DNA of 19,936 bases from DATGLW01 sp035293965 (GTDB lineage: Bacteria; Actinomycetota; Acidimicrobiia; Acidimicrobiales; RAAP-2). The position numbers and the translations under genes were made by a program. The DNA is taken from NCBI GenBank assembly GCA_035293965.1, contig DATGLW010000091.1, positions 1 to 19,936 of the forward strand. Direction: 5' to 3'. Position 1 is the stretch's first letter, and every line of letters begins with the position of its first letter. Of this stretch, positions 1-8,675 are shown piece after piece. The notes below the pieces were generated by a model, which saw only the letters and a list, made by a program, of their open reading frames with translations, was not told the DNA's origin and searched no databases.

Positions 1-177
1 CTTGTTGGTGAGGACCGAGCCGGTGGCCGCGAGGACGGCAGGCGAGGTGAAGTTCTCCGACGCGATGAGCTGCAGGGTCGAGGTCTGCCTCCCCAGCTCG
101 CTGGCGAGAAGGCCGGCCACCTCGGGATCGCCGGCCAGCCAGGTGGCGAAGGGGGACGGCTTTGCCGTTCCGGTCAT
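1..177 (-). CDS. glyA: Serine hydroxymethyltransferase, N-terminal 59 residues (3' end outside window)
   Basis: The gene begins at the ATG at 177 and runs off the left edge in frame, so only the first 59 residues are visible. They contain LQLIASENFTSP followed by AVLAATGSVLTNK, the conserved N-terminal signature of GlyA, the PLP enzyme that interconverts serine and glycine and loads one-carbon units on tetrahydrofolate in the cytoplasm. The start codon overlaps the rpiB stop by 4 bp (ATGA), so translation is probably coupled to rpiB and no separate promoter is expected. The catalytic lysine region lies outside the window, so integrity cannot be judged. Identification is confident from the motif alone. 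Confidence 0.93.
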   Translation of the reverse strand, partial: MTGTAKPSPFATWLAGDPEVAGLLASELGRQTSTLQLIASENFTSPAVLAATGSVLTNK

Positions 178-683
178 CGCGCGCTCCCGGTGGGCGCCAG
201 TGCCGACGGAGCGGACCCGGCATCGCCGTCACGGGTGGGGCGGGACAGGTCCAGCTCGCCCAGCTTGGCGACGCGCCGCTCGTGGCGGCCGTGCTCAGGA
301 GAGGCCTGCAGGAAGGCCCCGAGGGCGTCGAGGGCCGTTGCGCCCCCGATCACCCGGGCGCCCAGGCACAGCACGTTGGCGTGGTTGTGCTCGCGGGCGA
401 GGCGCGACGTCGTGGCGTCGTGGACGACGGCAGCCCGGACGCCCGCAACCTTGTTCGCCGCCATGGCCATGCCGATACCGGTGCCGCACACGCACACCCC
501 GAGGTCGGCATGCCCCTCCGACACCCGCCGCCCGACGGCTGCCGCGATGTCAGGGTAGTCGGCGGGCACGGCCGAGCTGTCCGTGCCGAGGTCCTCGACC
601 TGGTGGCCGAGCCCACCCAGGTGCCGGGCCACCTGCTCCTTCAGGTCGAACCCCGCGTGGTCGGCACCCACGGCGATACGCAT
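174..683 (-). CDS. rpiB: Ribose-5-phosphate isomerase B
   Basis: This 169-residue protein interconverts ribose 5-phosphate and ribulose 5-phosphate in the pentose phosphate pathway. It opens with MRIAVGADHAGFDLKE, typical of RpiB/LacAB, and carries the active-site segment CVCGTGIGMAMAANK, with Cys66 at the position of the E. coli RpiB catalytic cysteine (known from the family). A conserved His lies in REHNHANVLCLG. I chose the ATG at 683 because it gives the family N-terminus; the reading frame stays open further upstream without homology. There is no Shine-Dalgarno, but TACACT lies 6 nt before the ATG, fitting a leaderless transcript. Its stop overlaps glyA by 4 bp. The C-terminal 15 or so residues are an Ala/Ser/Pro-rich tail of no clear function. 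Confidence 0.93.
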   Translation of the reverse strand: MRIAVGADHAGFDLKEQVARHLGGLGHQVEDLGTDSSAVPADYPDIAAAVGRRVSEGHADLGVCVCGTGIGMAMAANKVAGVRAAVVHDATTSRLAREHNHANVLCLGARVIGGATALDALGAFLQASPEHGRHERRVAKLGELDLSRPTRDGDAGSAPSALAPTGSAR

Positions 684-689
684 GGACCG

Positions 690-695
690 AGTGTA
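690..695 (-). promoter_or_regulatory. Putative -10 element for leaderless rpiB-glyA transcript
   Basis: Read on the minus strand this is TACACT, matching the actinobacterial TANNNT -10 consensus, with a 6-nt gap to the rpiB ATG. No convincing -35 is visible. Transcription from here would start at or next to the A of the start codon, which would explain the lack of a ribosome binding site. Confidence 0.5.
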
Positions 696-748
696 CTGAC
701 ATGCCGACGGGGCGCCCGTGGCAGGGGCTTCCTCGGTCAGGTCCTCGG

Positions 749-1351
749 TCAGGCGAACACCGCCTGCAGCGCCGACCAGGCCACGGCGCCCTCGCGCACG
801 CACCGAGGGGGTGTCCGGGTGCAGTCGACGACCGTCGACGGCTGCCCGTCGCACCTCCCCCCGTCGAACACCGGCACGTCGAAGGCCGCGGCGGCCTCGG
901 CGGCAGTGGTGCAGGGTGGCTGGCCGTGGAGGTTGGCGCTCGTCACGGCCAGTGGCCCCGCCAGCCGGCACAAATCCCGGACGAAGTCGTGCCGTGGCAG
1001 GCGCACCCCGACCGTGCCCCCGTCACCCCCGACGCGCTCCCCGATGCCCGACCGCGCCGCCACCACGACGGTGAGCGGGCCGGGCCAGAACCTCGCCGTC
1101 AGCCTGACCGCGATCGGCGGCCAGGTCGCGGCCACGTCGGGCACCTGGCGGGCCACGCCCACGAGCACCGGTAGCGCCAGGCCGGGCGGCCGCCCCTTCA
1201 GGGCGAACACCGATGCCAGTGCCTCGGGTCGGTCGAGGCGGGCGGCCAGGCCGTAGACGGTGTCGGTGGGCACGACCACGACACCCCCCTGCTCCAGCTC
1301 CAGGGCGGCGGCGCGGGCGGCCGCAGCGGTTGCCGCGAGGATGGGCCTCAC
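749..1351 (-). CDS. L-threonylcarbamoyladenylate synthase (Sua5/YrdC/TsaC family)
   Basis: This 200-residue protein makes threonylcarbamoyl-AMP from threonine, bicarbonate and ATP, the first step of t6A modification at position 37 of ANN-decoding tRNAs. The YrdC fold is shown by VVVPTDTVYGLAARL near residue 30, FALKGRPPGLALPVLV, and the late TSANLHGQPP motif. The length fits a single YrdC domain without the extra Sua5 domain. The start is the GTG at 1351, which overlaps the prmC stop by 4 bp (GTGA) and gives the family N-terminus; this overlap indicates translational coupling. The gene follows prfA and prmC exactly as in mycobacteria, where the equivalent is Rv1301. A 65-bp gap separates it from rpiB. 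Confidence 0.93.
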   Translation of the reverse strand: MRPILAATAAAARAAALELEQGGVVVVPTDTVYGLAARLDRPEALASVFALKGRPPGLALPVLVGVARQVPDVAATWPPIAVRLTARFWPGPLTVVVAARSGIGERVGGDGGTVGVRLPRHDFVRDLCRLAGPLAVTSANLHGQPPCTTAAEAAAAFDVPVFDGGRCDGQPSTVVDCTRTPPRCVREGAVAWSALQAVFA

Positions 1352-2224
1352 CGGCGTGCGACGACGACGCGCTCGAGCCCCGCCAGGTCGAGCCGCACGA
1401 GCACGTCGCCGAAACCCGCCCGTCCGGCGACGTCGGCCGCGGCCACCGCCTGGTGTGGCGCGATCTCGACCACCGCGGTGCCGGGCCTGGCCAGCCACTC
1501 GGCGGCACCGTGCAGCACCGCCTCCACGGCCCCGAGGCCCGGCGTGCCGTCGGCCCCGGTGCCGGCGACCAGGGCATGGACGGGTTCGCAGCGGACCTCG
1601 GGGGCCAGGTCGTCCCACTCCTCGAGCGCCACGTACGGGGGGTTGGCGACCACGAGGTCCACCCGGCCGCGCAGCTCGCCCGGCAGCGCCCCGAACCAGT
1701 CGCCCCGCCGCAGGCGCACCCGTTCGGCGGTGGCGGGGTCGGCGGCCCCGACACGGTCGCGGTTCGCCGCTGCCACCTCGAGCGCCCCTCGGTCGTCGTC
1801 GGTGGCCCAGACGCTGATGCCCGGGTGGGTGCGCCGGGCTTCGGCCGCGACGGCCAGGGCCACGGCACCCGAACCGGTGCCGAGGTCGACGACGACCGGA
1901 TCCGCCCGGCTGCCCGCCACCCGGACCAGCTCGGTCAGGGCGACCTCGACGACCTGCTCCGTCTCGGGCCTCGGGATGAGCACCCGGGGGTCGACGAGGA
2001 GGTCGAGCCAACGGAAGGCCCAGTGGCCGAGCACGTACTGCAGCGGCTCGCCGGCCAGCCGCCGGGCGGCCAGGGCTCTGGCGCTCGCGATCGCACGGGC
2101 CGAGACGGCGGGCTGGTCGCCGCCCAACCGCCCGGGAGGCCCGAGCGCCTCCTCGACGATCCAGCGAGCCTCGGCGCTCGAGCCGAGGGAGCGGGCCAGC
2201 TCGGCCTGGAGCGACCGCCGGAGA

Positions 2225-2232
<8 letters not shown>
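1348..2232 (-). CDS. prmC: Peptide chain release factor N5-glutamine methyltransferase
   Basis: PrmC (HemK) methylates the glutamine of the GGQ motif in release factors using S-adenosylmethionine, so its substrate is encoded by the adjacent prfA. The 294-residue protein has the N-terminal helical substrate domain, then EPLQYVLGHWAF and DPRVLIPRPETE, SAM motif I VVDLGTGSGAVAL (about residues 114-126), and the catalytic NPPY at about 197-200. I chose the ATG at 2232 (MGDLRRSL); it overlaps the prfA stop by 8 bp. An ATG at 2247 would add five residues (MRRPA) and cannot be excluded. The stop overlaps the sua5 start by 4 bp. No missing motif or frameshift is seen. Confidence 0.95.
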
Positions 2233-3307
<1,075 letters not shown>

Positions 3308-3315
3308 GCCCCGGT

Positions 3316-3332
3316 CACCACCAAAGGTGGTG
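3316..3332 (-). promoter_or_regulatory. prfA: Hairpin covering the prfA ribosome binding site
   Basis: On the minus strand the sequence is CACCACC-TTT-GGTGGTG, a perfect 7-bp stem with a 3-nt loop, followed by ACCGGGGC and the GTG start. The 3' arm GGTGGTG plus the next A is the only Shine-Dalgarno-like element before prfA, so pairing would hide it. Whether this restrains RF1 synthesis or simply acts as a coupling element read through by ribosomes is inference. Confidence 0.5.
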
Positions 3333-3427
3333 GGACGCGGGCACGGGCCCCGCCCCGCAGCGCCCCTGCCCGCCACGAGGCGACGGCCACCGGTGGGGTG
3401 TGGGGGCTGCGGCGCCAGCGACCCGGG

Positions 3428-3655
3428 TCAGCCGCGCGCGGCCTTGGACTTCGCGCCGCGACGACCGTACCGGCGCTGGAAGCGCTCGACCCTGCCGCCG
3501 GAGTCCACCAGCTTCTGCTTGCCCGTGAAGAACGGGTGGCACTCGTTGCACAGCTCCACGTGGAGGTCAGCCTTGGTAGAGCGAGTGGTGAAGGTGTTGC
3601 CGCACGAGCATCGCACGGTCGCCTCGACGTAGTCGGGATGGATGCCTTCCTTCAT
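3428..3655 (-). CDS. rpmE: 50S ribosomal protein L31, zinc-binding type
   Basis: This 75-residue protein of the large ribosomal subunit begins MKEGIHPDYVEATVRC and carries four cysteines at 16, 18, 36 and 39 (CSC and LCNECHPFFTGKQK), marking the zinc-binding (C+) form rather than the zinc-independent paralogue. The ATG at 3655 is preceded by a TTGGAG Shine-Dalgarno about 7 nt upstream. A basic C-terminal tail (QRRYGRRGAKSK) fits rRNA contact. It lies between rho and prfA, the common actinobacterial order, and has a likely promoter just upstream (TACAAT at 3703-3708), so it probably heads the rpmE-prfA-prmC-sua5 unit. Confidence 0.97.
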   Translation of the reverse strand: MKEGIHPDYVEATVRCSCGNTFTTRSTKADLHVELCNECHPFFTGKQKLVDSGGRVERFQRRYGRRGAKSKAARG

Positions 3656-3677
3656 GATCGCTCCAAGCGGCTCTCAT

Positions 3678-3695
3678 GCCGGCCTTCGTGCCGGC
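3678..3695 (-). other. Small hairpin in the rpmE leader
   Basis: GCCGGC-ACGAAG-GCCGGC on the minus strand forms a 6-bp GC stem with a 6-nt loop. It lies between the TACAAT -10 box and the rpmE Shine-Dalgarno, so it would be near the 5' end of the mRNA. There is no U-tract, so it is not a classic terminator for rho. Confidence 0.35.
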
Positions 3696-3702
3696 GATCT
3701 TC

Positions 3703-3708
3703 ATTGTA
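3703..3708 (-). promoter_or_regulatory. Putative -10 element for rpmE-prfA-prmC-sua5
   Basis: The minus strand reads TACAAT, a close match to the housekeeping sigma -10 consensus and unusual in this GC-rich background. The implied start is near 3696, giving a leader of about 40 nt ahead of rpmE. A good -35 is not visible. Confidence 0.5.
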
Positions 3709-3769
3709 CGGGCACCACGGGGCAGCCCCCGCCGGCAGGCTCGCCTGCTGCGCGCCGGGCTCCGGTGCT

Positions 3770-3811
3770 GTCAGCCAGGTGTCACACGCTGCCAGCCGGG
3801 CATCACACGCT
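3770..3811. repeat. 21-bp imperfect tandem duplication across the rho stop codon
   Basis: Units at 3770-3790 and 3791-3811 match at 17 of 21 positions, both ending in TCACACGCT on the plus strand. On the minus strand each unit begins AGC GTG TGA, so the last codons and the stop of rho have been duplicated just downstream. Confidence 0.75.
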
Positions 3812-5698
3812 CGGCGCAGGGCTCTTGGCGATCTCCGCAAGGAACTCGTCGTTGCTCTTGGTCGTGCGGATCTTGTCCATCAACAGCTCGAGCCCCGACG
3901 CGGCGCTCCCCTCGCTGGCCAGCGCGTTGAGCACACGGCGCAGCTTCCACACCTGCTGCAGCTGGCCACGGTCGAAGAGGAGCTCCTCATGGCGGGTCGA
4001 GCTGCCGTTGACGTCGATCGAGGGGTACAGCCGGCGCTCGGCGAGGCGCCGGTCGAGCCGCAGCTCCATGTTGCCCGTCCCCTTGAACTCCTCGAAGATG
4101 ACCTCGTCCATCTTCGACCCGGTCTCCACGAGGGCGGTTGCGAGGATGGTGAGCGACCCGCCCTCCTCGATGTTGCGGGCAGCCCCGAAGAACTTCTTCG
4201 GCGGGTACAGGGCGCCCGAGTCGACGCCGCCGGACATGATCCGTCCGGTGGCCGGCGCAGCCAGGTTGTACGCCCGGGCGAGGCGGGTGATGCCGTCGAG
4301 GATGATGACCACGTCCTTGCCCAGCTCGACCAACCGCTTCGCCCGCTCGATCGCCAGCTCGGCCACGGCGGTGTGCTCCTCCGAGGGCCGGTCGAAGGTC
4401 GAGGCGACCACCTCGCCGGCCACGGAGCGGCGCATGTCGGTCACCTCCTCGGGGCGCTCGTCGACCAGCAGCACCATCAGGTGGACCTCGGGATTGTTGG
4501 CCTCGATGGAGTGCGCGATCTGCTTCATGATGGTCGTCTTCCCCGCCTTGGGCGGCGAGACGATGAGGCCACGCTGCCCCTTCCCGATCGGGGCCAGCAG
4601 GTCGATGATGCGCGCCGTGATGTTGTCCTTGGCGCCGGGCAGCTCCAGGGTCAGCCGCTCGTCGGGGAACAGGGGCGTGAGATCCTCGAAGCGCGATCGG
4701 TTCCTGGCTGCCTCGGGATCGAGGCCCGATACCGAGTCGATGCGAAGCAGCGCCGGGTACTTCTCGTTGTTCGACGCCGGTCGGCAGGCACCCTCGACGT
4801 AGTCGCCCTTGCGCAGCGAGAACCGGCGGGCCTGGCTGATCGACACGTAGACGTCCTTGCTCGACGGAAGGTACCCGTCGCAGCGCAGGAACCCGTAACC
4901 CTCGTCGCGCAGGTCGAGCAGGCCGCGCACCTCGATCAGCTCGCCCTGGTAGGGCGCGTCCTGCCCCGCGCCCTGCAGGTCGCGCTCGCCTCCCGTCCGT
5001 TCGCGACCGCGCCGGCGGCGGCCCCGCCTGCCGGTCTCGGTTCCCTGCGGGACCCGCCCCGGGGCTCGGCCGAGGTGCGTGGCCGGCACCGGCCCGGCGT
5101 GGCCGACGCCGTCGCCACTAGCACGTGCCTGCCCGGTGCGCTCGTCGCGGTCATCGGGGACCGCCACCCGACCGTCGTCCTCGTCGCTGCGCGCAGCCTC
5201 GGCCTGGACTGCCGCCGGAACGAGGGGCGAGGCCGAGTCCGCAGCGGTCACCACGTTGGCGCTGGCAGGCGCTCCCACCTCCTCCCCAGCGGCGGCCCCG
5301 CCAGAAGCGTCGGCGGGCACCTGCCCGGCCTCGCCCTGGTCAGCTCGCCCGGGGCCGACCGACGAACGGCCGCGGCGCGCCGCGGCCCGTGCTCCGTCCT
5401 GCTCACCGAGCCCGCTCGTCTCCCCCGGGCTGCCGGCCCCGTTGGTCGCGGGGGCCCCGTTGGTGGGGCCGGCACCGTTCGTGGTGCCGGCGACGTGGCC
5501 GGACGGCCCGGCAACCGGTGCCGGCTCGCCGCCCCCAGAGGCGGTGATGACGCCGGTGGCCTGGAGGATCCGGTCGATGATGTCGGACTTCTTCGTCCGC
5601 GACGTGGTTCGCAGGGACATGGCTTGGGCGATCGCCTGGAGCTCGTCGCGCTCCTTGCTCTCGAGCACCGACCGTTCGAGCTGCTGTTCGGCAGTCAT
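3803..5698 (-). CDS. rho: Transcription termination factor Rho with long N-terminal insertion
   Basis: Rho is the hexameric ATP-dependent RNA translocase that ends transcription. The 631-residue protein has an N-terminal helical segment (ERDELQAIAQAMSL), a Gly/Ala/Arg-rich linker at roughly residues 50-245, the RNA-binding cold-shock-like domain with GYGFLR and DVYVSISQARRFSLRKGDYV, and the ATPase domain with Walker A SPPKAGKTTIM (about 381-391), Walker B VVIILDGITRLARAYN (464-479), and PPKKFFGAARNIEEGGSLTI. A big insertion before the RNA-binding domain is known for actinobacterial Rho. I chose the ATG at 5698; an ATG at 5710 would add MRRP. The AGGAGG is only 3 nt from the 5698 ATG, so the start is not fully settled. 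The long leader and promoter are described separately. Confidence 0.96.
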   Translation of the reverse strand: MTAEQQLERSVLESKERDELQAIAQAMSLRTTSRTKKSDIIDRILQATGVITASGGGEPAPVAGPSGHVAGTTNGAGPTNGAPATNGAGSPGETSGLGEQDGARAAARRGRSSVGPGRADQGEAGQVPADASGGAAAGEEVGAPASANVVTAADSASPLVPAAVQAEAARSDEDDGRVAVPDDRDERTGQARASGDGVGHAGPVPATHLGRAPGRVPQGTETGRRGRRRRGRERTGGERDLQGAGQDAPYQGELIEVRGLLDLRDEGYGFLRCDGYLPSSKDVYVSISQARRFSLRKGDYVEGACRPASNNEKYPALLRIDSVSGLDPEAARNRSRFEDLTPLFPDERLTLELPGAKDNITARIIDLLAPIGKGQRGLIVSPPKAGKTTIMKQIAHSIEANNPEVHLMVLLVDERPEEVTDMRRSVAGEVVASTFDRPSEEHTAVAELAIERAKRLVELGKDVVIILDGITRLARAYNLAAPATGRIMSGGVDSGALYPPKKFFGAARNIEEGGSLTILATALVETGSKMDEVIFEEFKGTGNMELRLDRRLAERRLYPSIDVNGSSTRHEELLFDRGQLQQVWKLRRVLNALASEGSAASGLELLMDKIRTTKSNDEFLAEIAKSPAPSV

Positions 5699-5883
5699 CG
5701 GCCTCCTCATCTCGCCGAGAAGATGTCAGTCAGGGACACCCGCAGGCGGCGGTCGTTCCGCACGCAAGCAGGAAACAGGGAGTGGGTGACGGACCTACAT
5801 CCATCGGGCCCCCGTCACCACGGCCGGGGATTCGTCGCGGGCGAGATCGCGACGCATGCTCCGCCGAGCAGTGGGTTCACATC

Positions 5884-5912
5884 ATGTTAGCGGTTCGGCG
5901 CAGGCGCGGCAA
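5884..5912 (-). promoter_or_regulatory. rho: Putative rho promoter
   Basis: On the minus strand TTGCCG (5907-5912), a 17-bp spacer and TAACAT (5884-5889) give a standard housekeeping promoter. Transcription would start near 5877, giving a leader of about 180 nt before the rho start. Long leaders are known for autoregulated rho genes in other bacteria; that role here is inference. Confidence 0.5.
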
Positions 5913-5944
5913 CAATCGCCGCGCCGCGATGGCCGACCGGCGGT

Positions 5945-6066
5945 GGGTCGGCCCGGTCGGCGTGGCGGGGGGTCGGCGGTGTGGCGGCCCGGTGAAGGGT
6001 CGGCCCGGTCGGCGTGGCGGTGGGTCGGCGGTGTGGCCGACCGGTGAAGGGTCGGCCCGGTCGGCG
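5945..6066. repeat. 52-bp GC-rich tandem repeat, about 2.3 copies, between thrC and rho
   Basis: Unit 1 (5945-5996) and unit 2 (5997-6048) are identical at 49 of 52 positions, and a partial third copy follows (6049-6066). A remnant TGGCCGACCGG lies just before unit 1. The second junction contains CCGACC-GGTGAAG-GGTCGG, able to form a 6-bp stem. The repeat fills most of the 3' side of the 375-bp gap after thrC. No protein of recognisable kind is encoded here. It could end thrC transcripts, or be a neutral minisatellite. Confidence 0.9.
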
Positions 6067-6073
6067 GCCGCGC

Positions 6074-7117
6074 CTAGAGCGACAGCTCAGCCAGGATGGC
6101 GTCGATGTCAGGGTCCACCACAGCGGGCACCGAGATCTGGCTGATCGCCAGGTCCGGGTCCTTCAGCCCATGCCCGGTGAGCACGCACACGACCGTGGCT
6201 CCCGCCGGCACCCCCGTCTTGAGCAGGCCCGCCACCGAGGCGGCCGAGGCGGCCTCGCAGAACACCGACTCCTGCTGCGCGAGGAACCGGTAGGCGTCGA
6301 GGATCTCGCCGTCCGTGACCGCCGCGATGCAGCCACCGGACGCGGAGGCCGCCGCCAGCGCCGGCTCCCAGCTCGCCGGGTTGCCGATGCGGATGGCGGT
6401 CGCCACCGTCTCCGGGTCCTCGACGGGGTGGCCGAGGACGATCGGTGCCGCACCTGCGGCCTGGAACCCGAGCATCCTGGGCAGCTTCGTGCTCCGCCCG
6501 ACCCGCTCGTACTCCGTGTAACCGCGCCAGTAGGCGGTGATGTTCCCGGCATTGCCGACCGGCACGCAATGGACGTCGGGCGCGTCGCCGAGGACGTCGA
6601 CGATCTCGAACGCGCCGGTCTTCTGGCCCTCGATCCGGTAGGGATTGACGGAGTTCACCACCGTCACCGGTGCCCGGCGGGGCAGCTCGCGCACGATGGC
6701 CAGCGCCTTGTCGAAGTTGCCCCGGACCTGCAGCACCCGGGCACCGTGGACGAGAGCCTGAGCCAGCTTGCCGAGGGCGATGTGACCCTCGGGGATCAGC
6801 ACGGCGCAGCCGAGGCCGGCACGGGCAGCGTAGGCGGCCGCGGAGGCCGACGTGTTGCCCGTGGAGGCGCACACGACGGCCTTGGCGCCTTCCTCGAGCG
6901 CCTTGGAGATGGCCATCGTCATCCCGCGGTCCTTGAAGGACCCCGTGGGATTGGCACCTTCCACCTTGAGCCACACCCGGGCACCCACCCGCTCCGACAG
7001 TCGCGGCGCCGGCACCAACGGGGTGCCGCCCTCGAGGAGGGTGACGACGGGGGTGTGCGCCGCGACCGGCAGGAGCTCGCGGTACTCCTCGATGACGCCT
7101 CGCCAGCCGGCGGCCAC
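6074..7117 (-). CDS. thrC: Threonine synthase
   Basis: ThrC converts O-phosphohomoserine to threonine with PLP, the last step of the pathway begun by the adjacent hom. The 347-residue protein shows the fold type II PLP signature KVEGANPTGSFKDRGM with Lys62 as the Schiff-base lysine, ASTGNTSASAAAYAARAG, and the phosphate-binding glycine segment PVGNAGNITAYWRGY. I chose the GTG at 7117, one nucleotide after the hom stop and 5 nt behind a GGAGGG Shine-Dalgarno inside hom, which also gives the short actinobacterial-type protein; the frame is open upstream but overlaps hom. The pair is thus tightly coupled. Homoserine kinase (thrB), which would supply the substrate, is not next door. Confidence 0.95.
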   Translation of the reverse strand: MAAGWRGVIEEYRELLPVAAHTPVVTLLEGGTPLVPAPRLSERVGARVWLKVEGANPTGSFKDRGMTMAISKALEEGAKAVVCASTGNTSASAAAYAARAGLGCAVLIPEGHIALGKLAQALVHGARVLQVRGNFDKALAIVRELPRRAPVTVVNSVNPYRIEGQKTGAFEIVDVLGDAPDVHCVPVGNAGNITAYWRGYTEYERVGRSTKLPRMLGFQAAGAAPIVLGHPVEDPETVATAIRIGNPASWEPALAAASASGGCIAAVTDGEILDAYRFLAQQESVFCEAASAASVAGLLKTGVPAGATVVCVLTGHGLKDPDLAISQISVPAVVDPDIDAILAELSL

Positions 7118-7118
7118 C

Positions 7119-8462
7119 TCAGCCCTCCGGGCCGGCCTGCCCGGCCTCGTCCTCGTCGGCTGCCACGACCCGCAGCACGCCACCCACCCGGTCGACCTCC
7201 TCGAGGCGCCGCAGTCCGTCGAGCGTGGCGCGCACGTCGCCCTCGCGGGCCATGTGGGTGAGGAAGATGAGTCGCGCCTCGTCGCCCAGCCCCAGCTGCT
7301 CCATGGCGCGTATGGACACGCCGTGGTCGCCGAACACGTTGGCCACGGCGGCCAGGACGCCGGGGCGGTCCATCACGTCGAGGCTCAGGTAGAAGGCCGA
7401 CCGAAGCTCGTCCACCGGCACCAGGCGGCCGTCGGCTTGGCGCCGCGGGGCGGGAGCCGCCGACCCTGCCCGCTTGTTCCGGGCTGCATCGATCACGTCG
7501 CCGAGCACGGCGCTCGCGCTGGGCGCCCCACCCGCACCTCGGCCGAAGAGCATGAGCTCGCCTGCCGCCTCCCCTTCCACGAACACGGCGTTGAACGACC
7601 CGCGCACGGACGCCAAGGGGTGGGTGCGGGGCAGCATGGCAGGGTGGACCCTGACCGACACGTCGGGCCCGCCGTCCACCCGCTCTACGACCGCCAGGAG
7701 CTTGACCACGTAGCCGAGGCGCTCGGCGTACGCGACGTCGTCGGTCCGCACGCCCGTGATGCCCTCGCGGTGCACGTCGGCCGCGACGACATGGACCCCG
7801 AAGGCGAGGCTGGCCAGGATGGCGGCCTTCTGGGCAGCGTCGGTGCCCTCCACGTCCGCGCTGGGATCCCGCTCGGCCAGGCCGAGGTGCTGGGCCTCCG
7901 CCAGGGCCGCCTCATAGCTCTGCCCGTCCTCGGCCATACGAGTGAGCACGAAGTTGGTCGTGCCGTTGACGATGCCCATCACCCGAAGGATCCGCTCGGC
8001 GGCGAGCGACTCGCGCAGCGGCCGGATGACCGGGATCGCTCCGGCAACCGCCGCCTCGTACAGCAGGTCGACGCCATTGGCCGCCGCGAGCTCCGCGAGC
8101 TCGTGGCCCGACTCGGCGAGCAGGGTCTTGTTGGCGGTCACGACCGGACGCCCGCTGCGCAGGGCAGCCTCGACCAGCGTCCGGGCGGGATCGAGACCGC
8201 CGATGAGCTCCACCACGACGTCGACGTCCTCGCGGGCCACGAGGCCCTTTGCGTCGTCGGTCAGGAGCTCGGCCGGCACCACCGGCGATCGCGGCCGGCG
8301 TAGGTCGCCCACCGCGATCCCCACCAACACGAGTTCCACCCCGGTGCGCGCTGCGATGGCGCGGCGCGCCGTCACGAGCTGCTCGACGAGGGCACTGCCC
8401 ACGTTGCCGCAGCCCAGCACGGCCACCCGCACGGGAGCGGTGTCGACGGGCTGGCCGGTCAC
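7119..8462 (-). CDS. hom: Homoserine dehydrogenase with C-terminal ACT domain
   Basis: The 447-residue enzyme reduces aspartate semialdehyde to homoserine with NAD(P)H, at the branch to threonine and methionine. It has the Rossmann motif VAVLGCGNVG (about residues 13-22), VVTANKTLLAESG with the conserved Lys112, the catalytic-domain signatures GIVNGTTNFVLTRM and EGTDAAQKAAILASLAFG, and a C-terminal ACT domain (SLDVMDRPGVLAAVANVFGD, from about 356) that usually binds threonine for feedback control. The GTG at 8462 is chosen because TACCGT sits 6 nt before it and no Shine-Dalgarno exists, fitting a leaderless mRNA. Upstream in-frame codons are low-complexity and cross a tandem duplication. thrC follows 1 nt after the stop. 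Confidence 0.95.
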   Translation of the reverse strand: MTGQPVDTAPVRVAVLGCGNVGSALVEQLVTARRAIAARTGVELVLVGIAVGDLRRPRSPVVPAELLTDDAKGLVAREDVDVVVELIGGLDPARTLVEAALRSGRPVVTANKTLLAESGHELAELAAANGVDLLYEAAVAGAIPVIRPLRESLAAERILRVMGIVNGTTNFVLTRMAEDGQSYEAALAEAQHLGLAERDPSADVEGTDAAQKAAILASLAFGVHVVAADVHREGITGVRTDDVAYAERLGYVVKLLAVVERVDGGPDVSVRVHPAMLPRTHPLASVRGSFNAVFVEGEAAGELMLFGRGAGGAPSASAVLGDVIDAARNKRAGSAAPAPRRQADGRLVPVDELRSAFYLSLDVMDRPGVLAAVANVFGDHGVSIRAMEQLGLGDEARLIFLTHMAREGDVRATLDGLRRLEEVDRVGGVLRVVAADEDEAGQAGPEG

Positions 8463-8468
8463 CCGATC

Positions 8469-8474
8469 ACGGTA
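8469..8474 (-). promoter_or_regulatory. Putative -10 element for leaderless hom-thrC transcript
   Basis: The minus strand reads TACCGT, a TANNNT -10 match, followed by 6 nt and the GTG start of hom. No -35 match is clear. It supports the chosen hom start. Confidence 0.45.
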
Positions 8475-8515
8475 CCGTGCCGGAGAGGCTGCGCCGGCCA
8501 CGGGGACCTGCCCGC

Positions 8516-8640
8516 TGGACCCGGCACCGGCCGGGGGTCGCCGGCCCGCTGGAGCGGCCCCGGCCGCGGGGCGACGGCCGGCTGGACTCGGCACCGGCCG
8601 GGGTCGCCGGCCCGCTGGAGCGGCCCCGGCCGCGGGGCGA
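8516..8640. repeat. 67-bp tandem duplication between hom and lysA
   Basis: The first 59 bases of unit 1 (8516-8574) recur at 8583-8640 with one substitution and one missing G, a period of 67 bp. It contains the palindrome-rich core GGCCCCGGCCGCGGGG. The repeat fills much of the 213-bp gap between the lysA stop and the hom start. No gene is apparent in the gap. It resembles the other GC-rich duplications in the window but shares no sequence unit with them. Confidence 0.9.
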
Positions 8641-8675
8641 ACCGCGTGCCGACGGCGCCGCCCGGGCGTGAGGGC

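Noticed and set aside
3678..3695. A Rho-independent terminator after rho
   Set aside because: The stem is only 6 bp and no U-tract follows; it also lies downstream of the rpmE -10 box, so it belongs to the rpmE leader.
8463..8594. An N-terminal extension of homoserine dehydrogenase
   Set aside because: The upstream in-frame codons encode Pro/Ala/Gly-rich sequence that comes from a tandem DNA duplication, and a -10 box sits 6 nt before the GTG at 8462.
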